Assembly (NCBI RefSeq): GCF_024281035.1
Contig: NZ_JAMXLH010000069.1
Span: 1-64,000 of the forward strand
Direction of reading: 5' to 3'
From: Paraburkholderia sp.
GTDB taxonomy: Bacteria; Pseudomonadota; Gammaproteobacteria; Burkholderiales; Burkholderiaceae
DNA: 64,000 nt
Shown: positions 15,093 to 23,129 of the stretch, in pieces
Layout: every line of letters starts with the position of its first letter
Numbering within the stretch: position 1 is the first letter of the stretch
Position numbers and translations under genes: made by a program
Notes under the pieces: model-generated
The model's database searches: none
Told to the model about the DNA's origin: nothing
What the model saw: the letters and a program-made list of their open reading frames with translations, nothing else

Positions 15093-16466
15093 ATGGTGGC
15101 AACTGTGACTGTTGATCAGAAGTGGATCGGCGCTAGGGGTTTGTTGGTTCTGTGGACCTGTTTTGTCCTTCTGTCATTTCTCTTTTTTAAGCATCAGCAA
15201 ATATACCACTCGTCAGGTGAGGTAGATGATCGAGGGTATTTAGAGATGATGAAACAGTACGCAAGTCACGGAATACTGGTCAGCGACAAATACTCAAAAA
15301 TACGACTATATGCGTATCCGGCATTTCTGGCAATTATCTATCATGTTGCTGATATATTTAGAATTGGAGTTGAATTTGCAATATTTGCAGTTCAACTTTT
15401 GATATATATTTATTCTGTATATTTGCTGAACAGAGTTATCAGCAAGAACGTATCCGAACGTGCCGGTAATGCAATCGCGATTGGTCTTGGTGTAAATATA
15501 TTTATCTCCCCTTACATTGGGATTGCGCTTACCGAAAGTTTGTCTGTTTCACTTCAGATTGCAGCGATAGCGGTTCTAGCGCGGGCATACTTCGAAGTAA
15601 ATAGCTTATCGCTTCGCAAGATGGCGTTGATGGGCTTGACGGCAGGCATTATCTCAGGCTTGGCACTGATGGTGAGACCTGCGAATATACTGTTTATGGC
15701 AATCGTTATAGCAGGGTGCGTCACTACGGCTTTTCATCGCCGGGAAACCGCATCCCGAACGATGGCAATATTTTTATTATTTTCAATTTTTGGTTTTTCC
15801 CTTGCGGTTGCCCCTCAATTTGTGGTGAACGTTCATCTATTTAATTCATGGACCTTCATGCCCGTATATCATCTTGGTTCACTTCAGATTGATTTCGGAG
15901 AGCAGTATCTAAAATACGGAACTCGCATTGCGAATGTCGCACGGCCAATGCCATACGTGAACCCCTGGTACCACGGCGACGGGGCAGCTTCGCTGAAATG
16001 GTACGTGCTACACCCTGCCGCCGGCATCTCAACCATTGCGATGCACATCTTTGGCGTACTCGACTTCGATTTTCTATTTGTATATATCTACGACACTGAC
16101 CCCTGGTATCGCTGGCCGCTGTTTTTCCTCTCGCAAGCTGCGAATTTCTTTGGAATTTTAGGGATCGCCCGCTGCATGAGAGCGGCAATTAATCGTGGTC
16201 ACAGTAGCGAACGTGATGGCGCTCGATTGATGATTGTCTTGCTTTCCGTTTTTGCCATTACTTGGTTGGCAATTTGTTCGGTTTCTGCAGTAGAGAACCG
16301 GTTCGCGTTGCCAATGGTCGCAATATTTCTTCCTTGCGCCGTCGCATCGATAAGATGGCTGGTAGGCAGCAAGCGCGTCGTCTCTGTGCTCGCAATGTTC
16401 GCCGTATATCTCGCTGTTGCTGCCTACGCTTCCACTTTTTTGTCAGGTCTTAAAGTTGTTGCCTAA
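15093..16466 (+). CDS. Multi-pass membrane protein, GT-C glycosyltransferase-like
   Basis: A 457-residue protein with roughly ten hydrophobic helices. The first extracytoplasmic loop has an acidic motif followed by a short helix (GEVDDRGYLEMMKQYASHG), then RLYAYPAFLAIIYH, as in GT-39/ArnT-like GT-C glycosyltransferases. The C-terminal part is HIFGVLDFD...SAVENRFALPMVAIFLP. The coding sequence is AT-rich with ATA, TTT and TTA codons rare elsewhere in the window, a sign of foreign origin. AAGAGG at 15084-15089 precedes ATG 15093 closely; GTG 15096 would be better spaced. Position after tail-fibre remnants suggests a phage seroconversion enzyme modifying surface polysaccharide, but that is inference. 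It is the main intact gene of the island. Confidence 0.65.
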   Translation: MVATVTVDQKWIGARGLLVLWTCFVLLSFLFFKHQQIYHSSGEVDDRGYLEMMKQYASHGILVSDKYSKIRLYAYPAFLAIIYHVADIFRIGVEFAIFAVQLLIYIYSVYLLNRVISKNVSERAGNAIAIGLGVNIFISPYIGIALTESLSVSLQIAAIAVLARAYFEVNSLSLRKMALMGLTAGIISGLALMVRPANILFMAIVIAGCVTTAFHRRETASRTMAIFLLFSIFGFSLAVAPQFVVNVHLFNSWTFMPVYHLGSLQIDFGEQYLKYGTRIANVARPMPYVNPWYHGDGAASLKWYVLHPAAGISTIAMHIFGVLDFDFLFVYIYDTDPWYRWPLFFLSQAANFFGILGIARCMRAAINRGHSSERDGARLMIVLLSVFAITWLAICSVSAVENRFALPMVAIFLPCAVASIRWLVGSKRVVSVLAMFAVYLAVAAYASTFLSGLKVVA

Positions 16467-17160
16467 AGCACATTCGCCCTGTACTTGAGCATCAGTACGT
16501 GCGTTCCCTTCCAGATCGGCGCATACGGACACGGGAGTGTCGTTCTTGAAGTACTGATACGAGACTGACAAGTTCTTGTATCCGACAGACGCGCCGACGC
16601 CCCATCTGAGGTTCCACTTCGGATTGTTGTGGACGCTGATGTTCTGAGGAGCCGCATTCGGAGACGAGACCCACCTGATCACGTCTTCGGCCCATATCGA
16701 CCGATGGATATATCGACCGATGGATGTACGGACCACCCTCAACGCCGAATCGCCATCCCGCATAGTCGTAGTGCGGCTCAAGCGTGAGCATGACGCCCGT
16801 GTCGTGACCGGAACCGAGATAGTTCGCGAGCGGCAGGCACTTGCCATTGCAACCTTTTGTTATCGGGTTGTAATTCGCATCTTCGGGCGTCGCCATGGCT
16901 TGGGTATGGATCGTTCCCAACCACGCATAGTCGGCGTGCCATGAAATGCCCCAGTGATCGGCCTGACACAGGTCACCGGTGAATCCAGCCTCGACGGCCA
17001 GGGCGGTCAAGTCGAATTTGTGTTCGAAGTCGTCCTGGTACCACAGGCCATTCGCTCTATGGTGGTAGGCGGCTCCGCCGATGCCTGCCTAGATTTCGAA
17101 GAACGATTCGGCATGCACTTGCGTGGCCGCTGCGTAGCCGAGCGCAGTCGCTACGGCTGC
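16463..17160 (-). pseudogene. Prophage-type outer-membrane beta-barrel-like protein, inactivated
   Basis: The minus-strand frame reads VATALGYAAATQVHAESFFEI (signal-peptide-like), a TAG stop near 17091, AGIGGAAYHHRANGLWYQDD, then TGDLCQADHWGISWHADYAW and LTLEPHYDYAGWRFGVEGG. At 16694-16725 a 16-bp tandem duplication throws it out of frame; removing one copy restores SIWAEDVIRWVSSPNAAPQN and KWNLRWGVGASVGYKNLSVS. A second frameshift near 16540 separates this from the proper end PIWKGTHVLMLKYRANVL. Alternating aromatic/hydrophobic strands and a C-terminal strand suggest a beta-barrel. No start codon is found in the original frame. At least three lesions. Confidence 0.75.
16694..16725. repeat. 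Perfect 16-bp tandem duplication causing a frameshift
   Basis: ATATCGACCGATGGAT occurs twice head to tail (16694-16709 and 16710-16725). Sixteen is not a multiple of three, so the duplication shifts the minus-strand barrel-protein frame; deleting one copy rejoins GPYIHRSI to WAEDVIRWV. Confidence 0.93.
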
Positions 17161-17450
17161 TGCTCTCCATGGAGCTCCTGCTTTTCTGGATCCGTATCCA
17201 GATCGATAAGCGCGCCGATCTCGCGCATCGTTTCCAACACGCTGTCGATCCGCTCTTGAGGCAGTGTCACCACTGCGGACGCCATGAAAAGGTTAGCCGG
17301 CGGAATCCCCTGCAGCTTGTTCTCGTCGGCGTAGTCCCTCCACCGTCGCGCGCTTTTCAAGCCCAGGATTTGCACCATCTGCGTGCCGTAGTAGCCGAGT
17401 TTCTCCTTCCACTGCTTCATTTGCGCCACGCTGGGCGATCGGAAAAGCAT
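17151..17450 (-). CDS. Small phage-type protein, function unknown
   Basis: A 99-residue open frame; an internal ATG at residue 11 (MKQWKEKLGYYGTQ, near 17420) is an equally good start. The core KLGYYGTQMVQILGLKSARRWRDYAD followed by IPPANLFMASAVVTLP and a helical tail resembles small DNA-binding-like proteins that recur in Burkholderia prophages, with a possible helix-turn-helix in the first half, but I cannot name the family. It lies immediately upstream of the barrel-protein pseudogene on the same strand and their ends overlap. It seems intact. Confidence 0.5.
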   Translation of the reverse strand: MLFRSPSVAQMKQWKEKLGYYGTQMVQILGLKSARRWRDYADENKLQGIPPANLFMASAVVTLPQERIDSVLETMREIGALIDLDTDPEKQELHGEQQP

Positions 17451-17569
17451 GTCGAGTTAATCCAAAACGCGCGAAAGCAGAGTTTCATGATGGTTTCCTT
17501 TCGGATGGCCGCCGCGCAAATGCGCTTCCAATACCTCCCACGACAGGCGGAATCCACCTCGCCATCAAG

Positions 17570-18142
17570 AACAATCGCCAGCCGCCTTCGGGCTGACCGT
17601 AGATTTTTACGCTCTGACCAAAGCACAAGACACGCATGAAACTCGCCGCACTGTCTCCGAGGACGTTTTCTACCTGGGCCATGATCCGCGCACCGAATCC
17701 GCCGTCTTCCGTGCAAGCAAGCGCGAAATGAAGCACGAGGGCGGCTATGTCTGCGCGGTGTGCGGCGACGAAGTAAAGGTCGAGTCGCATCACCGATTCT
17801 TCGAATGGACCTTCAGCCATGCGATCGACTTCGTATGGTCCGCGGCGTAGCGCTCAACCAGGTCGACACGATGTGGTCGCACAAGCTGCAGCGCGTCGTG
17901 CCGATCCCGAAGAAGCACCCGATCCGGGATCTGATCCGGCTGCCCCAAGGCTTCGACCGGGATGCATTCGATCCGGCCAGGCCCGAGACGTTCGTTGATT
18001 CCGTCTACAACCAGTTGCCTCTCTGCGAACTCGATCACCGCGGCCGCCACGAAGAGAGCATCGCGTCTGGTCCGTCCAGGCATTTCTCATCAAGGGCTTT
18101 GTGTATTCGTCCGACGAACTCAGGTCACTTCACCAGGAGTAG
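17570..18142 (+). pseudogene. Phage HNH-like / zinc-finger protein, frameshifted twice
   Basis: The plus strand reads GLTVDFYALTKAQDTHETRR, FYLGHDPRTESAVFRASKRE, then YVCAVCGDEVKVESHHRFFEW, a CxxC plus His-His arrangement as in HNH-like proteins of Burkholderia phages. Around 17838 one base is missing; the next frame continues RGVALNQVDTMWSHKLQRVV and FDPARPETFVDSVYNQLPLC. A second shift near 18060 leads to VWSVQAFLIKGFVYSSDELR and ends with TAG at 18140-18142. Both breaks are visible because conserved sequence resumes in another frame. The true 5' end is uncertain; upstream sequence (17460-17570) also looks frame-shifted. The nuclease role is inferred from the Cys/His pattern only. Confidence 0.7.
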
Positions 18143-18144
18143 CC

Positions 18145-18429
18145 ATGTACACGGTACTTATCAGCGGCGGCCTGACCGTATCGGCTGCCGATCTCGTTCC
18201 CACGGTTGACTGGGCAATGGCCGCCTTACATGGCGCGCCGCCTGCCAATCTGTCGAACCTCATCGCTGGCGCAATCGTGATGGCGATTCACGCTGGCTCA
18301 ACGCATGGATCGAGCGCAAGCAACCCGCCACACCCACGCAGTAACCCGCCCGGCCGCGTCCGCAGCAAACCTCCCGACCACTCTCCGGAGCGCACCACTC
18401 AAACCCCCGGAGTTATCCCAACGAAGTAG
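18145..18429 (+). CDS. Small prophage protein, unknown; C-terminus probably off-frame
   Basis: Starts MYTVLISGGLTVSAADLVPT at ATG 18145 with AGGAG at 18135-18139, a good ribosome site. The first 55 residues (DLVPTVDWAMAALHGAPPAN, NLIAGAIVMAIHA) look natural and moderately hydrophobic. After about residue 55 the frame turns into Pro/Ser/Arg-rich sequence, while the +1 frame reads WLNAWIERKQPATPTQ and stops at 18342-18344. That suggests a one-base frameshift near 18290 with an original length of about 66 codons. It directly follows the HNH-like pseudogene. Function unknown; a holin-like or structural role is only a guess. Confidence 0.45.
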   Translation: MYTVLISGGLTVSAADLVPTVDWAMAALHGAPPANLSNLIAGAIVMAIHAGSTHGSSASNPPHPRSNPPGRVRSKPPDHSPERTTQTPGVIPTK

Positions 18430-18432
18430 CTC

Positions 18433-18888
18433 ATGCTGCTTGCGGCAGGTTTTGTCGCACTATCGCTCACGGCTTGCGGCGGCTCCGCCACTGTCCCCAA
18501 GCTCACCTTCCCCCAAGCCGTCTCGCTCGTCTGTATCGATGGCAATGCCGCCTTCGACATCATGAAGACGGACGGCATGTTCACCGGCGGCGCGCTCAAC
18601 ACGTTCGATACCCAGGTTTCGCCGGACTTCAACAAGGTGTGCGCGGCTAGCACGACCGTGACGACCGCCAATCTCCTGAATTTGACGAGCGCCATGGCGC
18701 CGGCCATCAAGGCGATCGTGAATTCATCGAGCGCATCGCAGCAGTTCAAGAGCGATGCGAATACGGCTGTCGATGTGTTTTTGCTGGCATTCAATGTGGC
18801 AGTTCCGCTTGTGCCGGATGCTACGGCTAACGCTGCATCGCCGGCATCGGCTGCCTCGGCACGTGTCGCTGCATCGAGCGCACAATGA
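18433..18888 (+). CDS. Putative prophage lipoprotein
   Basis: A 151-residue protein with a short signal peptide and a clear lipobox (SLTAC, Cys at about residue 15), so it should be lipid-anchored. The mature part contains FPQAVSLVCIDGNAAFDIMKTDGMF, a second conserved Cys in KVCAAS, and an Ala/Ser-rich tail. Proteins like this recur near lysis and lipase genes of Burkholderia phages, but the role is unknown. The start codon follows a stop directly upstream and no strong ribosome site is seen, so the N-terminus may be slightly truncated. Ends in an ATGA overlap with the next small frame. Confidence 0.6.
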   Translation: MLLAAGFVALSLTACGGSATVPKLTFPQAVSLVCIDGNAAFDIMKTDGMFTGGALNTFDTQVSPDFNKVCAASTTVTTANLLNLTSAMAPAIKAIVNSSSASQQFKSDANTAVDVFLLAFNVAVPLVPDATANAASPASAASARVAASSAQ

Positions 18889-18989
18889 TCGACTTCGCGG
18901 CTCTGGCGTTCGCCTGTCGTCGCGCAGACGCGGCCCACATCGAGAAGGACTCCGATTGTCAGGCAGCGTTTGAAGCGTCGGCGACGTAG
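18885..18989 (+). CDS. 34-residue open frame, function unknown
   Basis: ATG overlaps the lipoprotein stop (ATGA at 18885-18888) and the frame encodes MIDFAALAFACRRADAAHIE then a short Cys/Ala tail to TAG at 18987-18989. The coupling suggests translation, but the product is very short and may be an internally deleted remnant. Confidence 0.3.
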   Translation: MIDFAALAFACRRADAAHIEKDSDCQAAFEASAT

Positions 18990-19000
18990 GGGAGGCCAGT

Positions 19001-19611
19001 ATGCGGACAGCGACCACCAAGCGCGCCTCTCCGTCGATCTGCGCGGCCAAACGTGGCTGTCGATCAGCGGTACCCGGGCGAGTGATCTGGCGGTTGGAGA
19101 TGTCCTGCGTGATGTGATGCTGGAGCCCGTCGCAATCAATGGCAACCACGTCACGCGCGGTGCAGCCGAAGGTATGGATCGCGTGTTCAGATGGGCGGCA
19201 GCGACGGCTCCGAAGGGGGCCGTTTTCCAGATCATTGTGCACAGCCTCGGCACGGTCTCGGCAACGCTCGCGCCCTGTTATCTGCCCGCAGACCAGATCG
19301 GCACCATAACCTCGCTGGCCACACCGAAGTTCATCGGCCAGTATTTCTTTGTGACGCACGCGCCCGCATTTGAGCGGCTGACGCCCATTGTGCTGGGCGA
19401 GGATCGATGGACCAGCTGGCCGTGGTTCGATCCAGAATGGCAATATCGAGCGCCGGTCGAAACGCTCTGGCTCCAAGATGATCAGGGCGCGTACCAGATC
19501 CTCAATGACGGCAACCGATGGCATGGCGGCTGGGATTATGCCGACCACGGCATCGGCCGCTATCAGGGTCGGCTCGACAAGATCGCGCAAGCCGCACCAG
19601 CAGCTGCATAG
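19001..19611 (+). pseudogene. Class 3 lipase-like phage protein, N-terminus lost
   Basis: A start with a strong ribosome site (GGGGAGG then ATG 19001) begins MRTATTK, but that frame soon becomes nonsense. The conserved sequence is in another frame: SVDLRGQTWLSISGTRASDL, DVLRDVMLEPVAINGNHVTRG, PKGAVFQIIVHSLGTVSATL, ITSLATPKFIGQYFF and DPEWQYRAPVETLWLQDD. It ends at 19611. The pattern is that of lipase class 3-like alpha/beta-hydrolases from prophages, with a nucleophile-elbow serine in VHSLG; the usual Gly before His is Val. A deletion plus frameshift near 19010-19030 has removed most of the N-terminal domain, so activity is unlikely. An alternative is a shortened protein starting near 18970. 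Confidence 0.65.
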
Positions 19612-19744
19612 CAAGACCTCCGGCGACGCTCGTTCAGGTCGCCGCCCCCTCTCTAACCAGTCGCTCCGACTGCGCGTCTATCGACATTCAAGTTAGACGC
19701 TCGCGCTTCGTCAACACGAGAAAAGCCCGCAAATATAGATCCAT

Positions 19745-21277
19745 TCACTGAAACGCCACCTCAGCAAAGCTGCGCAATTTACGACTATGCAGCTTGTGCA
19801 ATCCATTAGTGCGCAAGATCTCCATCGCCTTCACGCCGATCTGCAGATGCTGATCGACCTGAGCGCGATAAAACGAATCGGCCATGCCGGGCAGCTTCAA
19901 TTCGCCGTGCAGCGGTTTATCGGAGACGCACAACAACGTGCCGTACGGCACGCGAAAGCGAAATCCATTCGCCGCGATCGTCGCACTTTCCATGTCGAGC
20001 GCAATCGCACGGCTCTGCGAAAGACGCAGCACGGGCTCGCGGTGATCGCGCAATTCCCAGTTGCGGTTGTCGACGCTCGCCACGGTCCCCGTGCGCATCA
20101 CGCGCTTCAGTTCAGGGCCGTCGAGCTGCGTGACCTGAGCCACCGCGCGCTCCAGCGCCACCTGCACTTCCGCGAGCGCGGGAATCGGCACCCACAGCGG
20201 CAGATCCGCATCGAGCACATGATCCTCGCGCACGTAGCCGTGCGCGAGCACGTAGTCGCCAAGCCGCTGCGTGTTGCGCAGCCCCGCGCAGTGGCCGAGC
20301 ATGATCCAGGCGTGCGGACGCAGCACCGCGATGTGATCGGTGATCGTCTTCGCGTTCGACGGCCCCACGCCGATGTTGATCATCGTGATGCCGCTGCCAT
20401 CCGCGCGCTTGAGGTGATACGCCGGCATCTGCGGCAGGCGCACGGGCGGCATGCCCTCGTGTTCCTGTTCGCCGAGATTGGCGTTGTAGGTCACCACGTC
20501 GCCGGGCTCCACGAACGACGTGTATTCGCTGCGATAGCTGCACAGATCGGCGTCGTCGGTGCGCGCCATCATCGCGCGCCCGAGCTTCACGAATTCGTCG
20601 ATGTAAAACTGGTAATTCGTGTAGAGCACGTAATTCTGGCAATGCGTGGGCGACGTCGCCGTGTAGTGCTTCAGCCGATGCAGCGAAAAATCCACGCGCG
20701 GCGCCGTGAAAAGCGCAAGCGGATGCGGCTCGCCCGGTCCCGGTTCGAATGTGCCGTTGACGATGCGGTCGTCGAGCTGCGCGAGGTCGGGTGTATCGAA
20801 CACGTCGCGCATGGCCACGAGGTGCTCGCGATCGAGTTCACCTTCGAGGTGGATGCCCTCGGCGAACGCAAAGTGAATGGGAATCGGCTGATCCGACACG
20901 CCCACGTCGATCGACACCCGATGGTTCTTCGTGAGCAACCGCAGTTGTTCGCGATAGTAGTCGCCGAACAGGTCCGGCCGCGTGATCGTCGTTTCGAAGA
21001 TGCCCGGGCCCGCCACGAAACCGTACGAACGGCGCGAATCGACATGGGTGTTCACTTCGGTGCGAACGCGCACGAACGGATAGCAGGCGCGCACGCGGCG
21101 CTCCAGCACCTCGCCGCGGCGGTAGCGCGCGAACGCGTCGCGCAGGAACGACGTGTTCGCCTCGTAGATCGTCGAGAGCCGCGCCACCGCATCGGCAGCG
21201 TCCTCGTAAGACCCCGTCGGGAAATCGTATGCGGGCAACATGAGCGGCCGCAGATTGGTATCGTTGTTCATCGTCAT
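19745..21277 (-). CDS. amn: AMP nucleosidase
   Basis: Hydrolyses AMP to adenine and ribose-5-phosphate, balancing purine pools in the cytosol. At 510 residues it has the usual length. The N-terminal AMP-nucleosidase-specific domain (RVRTEVNTHVDSRRSYGFV, GPGIFETTITRPDLF) is followed by the nucleoside-phosphorylase-like catalytic domain (TMINIGVGPSNAKTITDHI, IMLGHCAGLRNTQRLGDYV, ALDMESATIAANGFRFRVPYG). The ATG at 21277 is followed two codons later by another possible start. It stands alone, divergent from the DUF2782 gene, and is the first intact chromosomal gene after the prophage remnant, ending about 130 bp from it. Confidence 0.96.
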   Translation of the reverse strand: MTMNNDTNLRPLMLPAYDFPTGSYEDAADAVARLSTIYEANTSFLRDAFARYRRGEVLERRVRACYPFVRVRTEVNTHVDSRRSYGFVAGPGIFETTITRPDLFGDYYREQLRLLTKNHRVSIDVGVSDQPIPIHFAFAEGIHLEGELDREHLVAMRDVFDTPDLAQLDDRIVNGTFEPGPGEPHPLALFTAPRVDFSLHRLKHYTATSPTHCQNYVLYTNYQFYIDEFVKLGRAMMARTDDADLCSYRSEYTSFVEPGDVVTYNANLGEQEHEGMPPVRLPQMPAYHLKRADGSGITMINIGVGPSNAKTITDHIAVLRPHAWIMLGHCAGLRNTQRLGDYVLAHGYVREDHVLDADLPLWVPIPALAEVQVALERAVAQVTQLDGPELKRVMRTGTVASVDNRNWELRDHREPVLRLSQSRAIALDMESATIAANGFRFRVPYGTLLCVSDKPLHGELKLPGMADSFYRAQVDQHLQIGVKAMEILRTNGLHKLHSRKLRSFAEVAFQ

Positions 21278-21478
21278 TCGCCTCCAATCGGTCGAACCAC
21301 CTTACCACGGAACCCGGGCATTCTTGCTGTGCCCCTCGCGGCAACGTCAAGCTGGCCGGCGCGGTACGGCGTCGGTCACCCCCGGGGTCGACCCCGCGGC
21401 CGACGCCGGAGTCGCCGTGGGTCACGGCGGCGGGATTTGCTAGAATTGAGCTATCAAACCGGAGAAACACCGATCATC

Positions 21479-21871
21479 ATGAAGTCGCTCCTTCTCATCG
21501 CTGCTGCGACGACACTCGCGTTCAGCGGGTTCGCCACGGCCGCGCCCGCCGACGACGCGAAAACCGCCGTCGAGGCCCAGTCCGCCAACGAGCGGGCGGG
21601 TCTGCCGGATCTCGCCAAGATCAACCGGCCGGCTGCCGAGGTCACCTCGAAGGTCGACGTCAACGTTCCGCGCCGGCCGAGCTTCCACGAAGTGAGCCCG
21701 ACCGGAACCGAAATCACCGAATATCGCGACAAGGGCAAGCCCGTCGAAATCAACGTGCACTCGAACTTCGGCACGCGCTACACGATGAGCGCGCCCGCCG
21801 ACACGTCGCCGCAGGTGCGCCCGAACGGCACGCCCAGCACGCGGCTGCCGTCGATCAACCTGCGCTACTGA
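21479..21871 (+). CDS. DUF2782-like periplasmic protein
   Basis: A 130-residue exported protein: signal peptide MKSLLLIAAATTLAFSGFA, cleavage near ATAAP, an Asp/Ala-rich linker and a small domain (EVSPTGTEITEYRDKGKPVE then FGTRYTMSAP) matching the short DUF2782 fold. In beta- and gamma-proteobacteria DUF2782 genes typically lie just before thrB, as here. The function is unknown. The longer upstream open frame is antisense to amn and is discounted. A TAGAAT at 21441-21446 could be the -10 box; GGAG lies rather far from the ATG. Confidence 0.8.
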   Translation: MKSLLLIAAATTLAFSGFATAAPADDAKTAVEAQSANERAGLPDLAKINRPAAEVTSKVDVNVPRRPSFHEVSPTGTEITEYRDKGKPVEINVHSNFGTRYTMSAPADTSPQVRPNGTPSTRLPSINLRY

Positions 21872-22124
21872 TCCGCAACGCCGTCTGCGCGCGCCCAGCG
21901 CAGGCAGACGGCGCGCGTTTAGCCGCGCTGCGGATTCGCTGCGCACTCGAGCTGTGATGTCTGGCCGCGAGTTCGTGCCACGAATTTGAGCCTCAAGCGC
22001 ACGGTGCGTGCTGGATGCCATGCAGCGTCGGCAGACCGGCCCGATTTCTGCAGAACGCCCGATAAAACGCCGGCCGCACCCGCGTACGCCGGCCGCCCGA
22101 CCACGCAACCAACACACTTTTCGC

Positions 22125-23129
22125 ATGGCCGTCTTCACCGCTGTCACCGAAACCCAGCTTGCCCAATGGCTGCTCGACTACGATCTCGGCGACGTGGTCG
22201 ACTTCCGCGGCATCCAGTCCGGCATCGAAAACAGTAATTTCTTCCTGACGACGACGCGCGGCGAGTACGTCCTGACGATCTTCGAAAAGCTGTCCGCGGA
22301 CCAGTTGCCGTTCTACCTCGACCTGATGCGCCACCTGGCGTCGCACCGCGTCCCGGTGCCCGACCCCATGCCGCGCGCCGACGGCGCCCTCTTCGGCCCG
22401 CTGCATGGCAAGCCCGCGGCAATCGTGACGAAGCTGGACGGCGCGCCCGAACTCGCGCCGGGTGTGGAGCATTGCGTCGAAGTGGGCCAGATGCTCGCGC
22501 GCATGCACCTCGCCGGGCGCGATTTCAAAGGCGATCAGCCGAATCTGCGCAGCCTGGAATGGTGGGAAGAGACCGTGCCGACGGTGCTGCCGTTCCTCGA
22601 CGAAGCGCAGCGCGACCTGCTCACGAGCGAGCTTGCGCACAGCCAAGCGTTCTTCGCCTCGGCAGACTATGCGCAGATGCCGGGCGGCCCGTGCCACTGC
22701 GATCTTTTCCGCGACAACGTGCTGTTCGCGCACGCGCATCCGGCGCCGGGCCACGAAGTGCGACTCGGCGGCTTCTTCGATTTCTATTTTGCGGGCTGCG
22801 ACAAGTGGCTGTTCGACGTGGCTGTCACGGTGAACGACTGGTGCGTGGATCTCGCGACGGGCCGGCTGGATCGCGCGCGCGCCGAGGCGCTGCTGCGCGC
22901 CTACCAGACGGTGCGCCCGTTCACGCCCGCCGAAATCCGCCACTGGAGCGATATGCTGCGCGCAGGTGCGTACCGCTTCTGGGTGTCGCGCCTGTATGAT
23001 TTCTACCTGCCGCGCTCGGCGGAGCTGCTCAAGCCGCACGATCCCGGCCACTTCGAACGCATCCTGCGCGAGCGCCGCGCGAACGATGCCTCCGACGCCC
23101 TTCACGCAGAACAAGGCTCATGCAACTGA
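22125..23129 (+). CDS. thrB: Homoserine kinase (aminoglycoside-phosphotransferase fold)
   Basis: Phosphorylates L-homoserine with ATP, the branch step to threonine. The 334-residue protein is of the second, APH/choline-kinase-like ThrB type. The catalytic loop CHCDLFRDNVLF (about residue 195) and the metal-binding FFDFYFAG are present, and the N-terminus MAVFTAVTETQLAQWLLDYD with GIQSGIENSNFF is typical. ATG 22125 is preferred over a longer frame from 22008 with low-complexity sequence. It overlaps the following membrane-protein gene by 10 bp, so the two form an operon closed by the hairpin at 23916. Confidence 0.94.
   Translation: MAVFTAVTETQLAQWLLDYDLGDVVDFRGIQSGIENSNFFLTTTRGEYVLTIFEKLSADQLPFYLDLMRHLASHRVPVPDPMPRADGALFGPLHGKPAAIVTKLDGAPELAPGVEHCVEVGQMLARMHLAGRDFKGDQPNLRSLEWWEETVPTVLPFLDEAQRDLLTSELAHSQAFFASADYAQMPGGPCHCDLFRDNVLFAHAHPAPGHEVRLGGFFDFYFAGCDKWLFDVAVTVNDWCVDLATGRLDRARAEALLRAYQTVRPFTPAEIRHWSDMLRAGAYRFWVSRLYDFYLPRSAELLKPHDPGHFERILRERRANDASDALHAEQGSCN

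Larger units (their letters stand above)
11884..19740. mobile_element. Degraded prophage island
   Basis: About 7.9 kb between chrA and the AMP nucleosidase gene contains only phage-type or unknown genes. Seen: an antirepressor, a tail-fibre/collar protein, a GT-C-like membrane protein plus a fragment of a divergent homologue, a beta-barrel-like protein, an HNH-like protein, a small protein, a lipoprotein and a class-3-lipase-like protein. Most carry nonsense codons or frameshifts. Base composition changes sharply, with 14.7-15.9 kb visibly AT-rich. No integrase, transposase, capsid, portal or terminase gene and no tRNA or direct-repeat attachment site was found, so this is a remnant. Confidence 0.8.

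Noticed and set aside
17485..17820. Minus-strand frame of 111 codons within the prophage region
   Set aside because: The opposite strand carries recognisable, though frameshifted, HNH-like sequence, so this is an antisense artefact.
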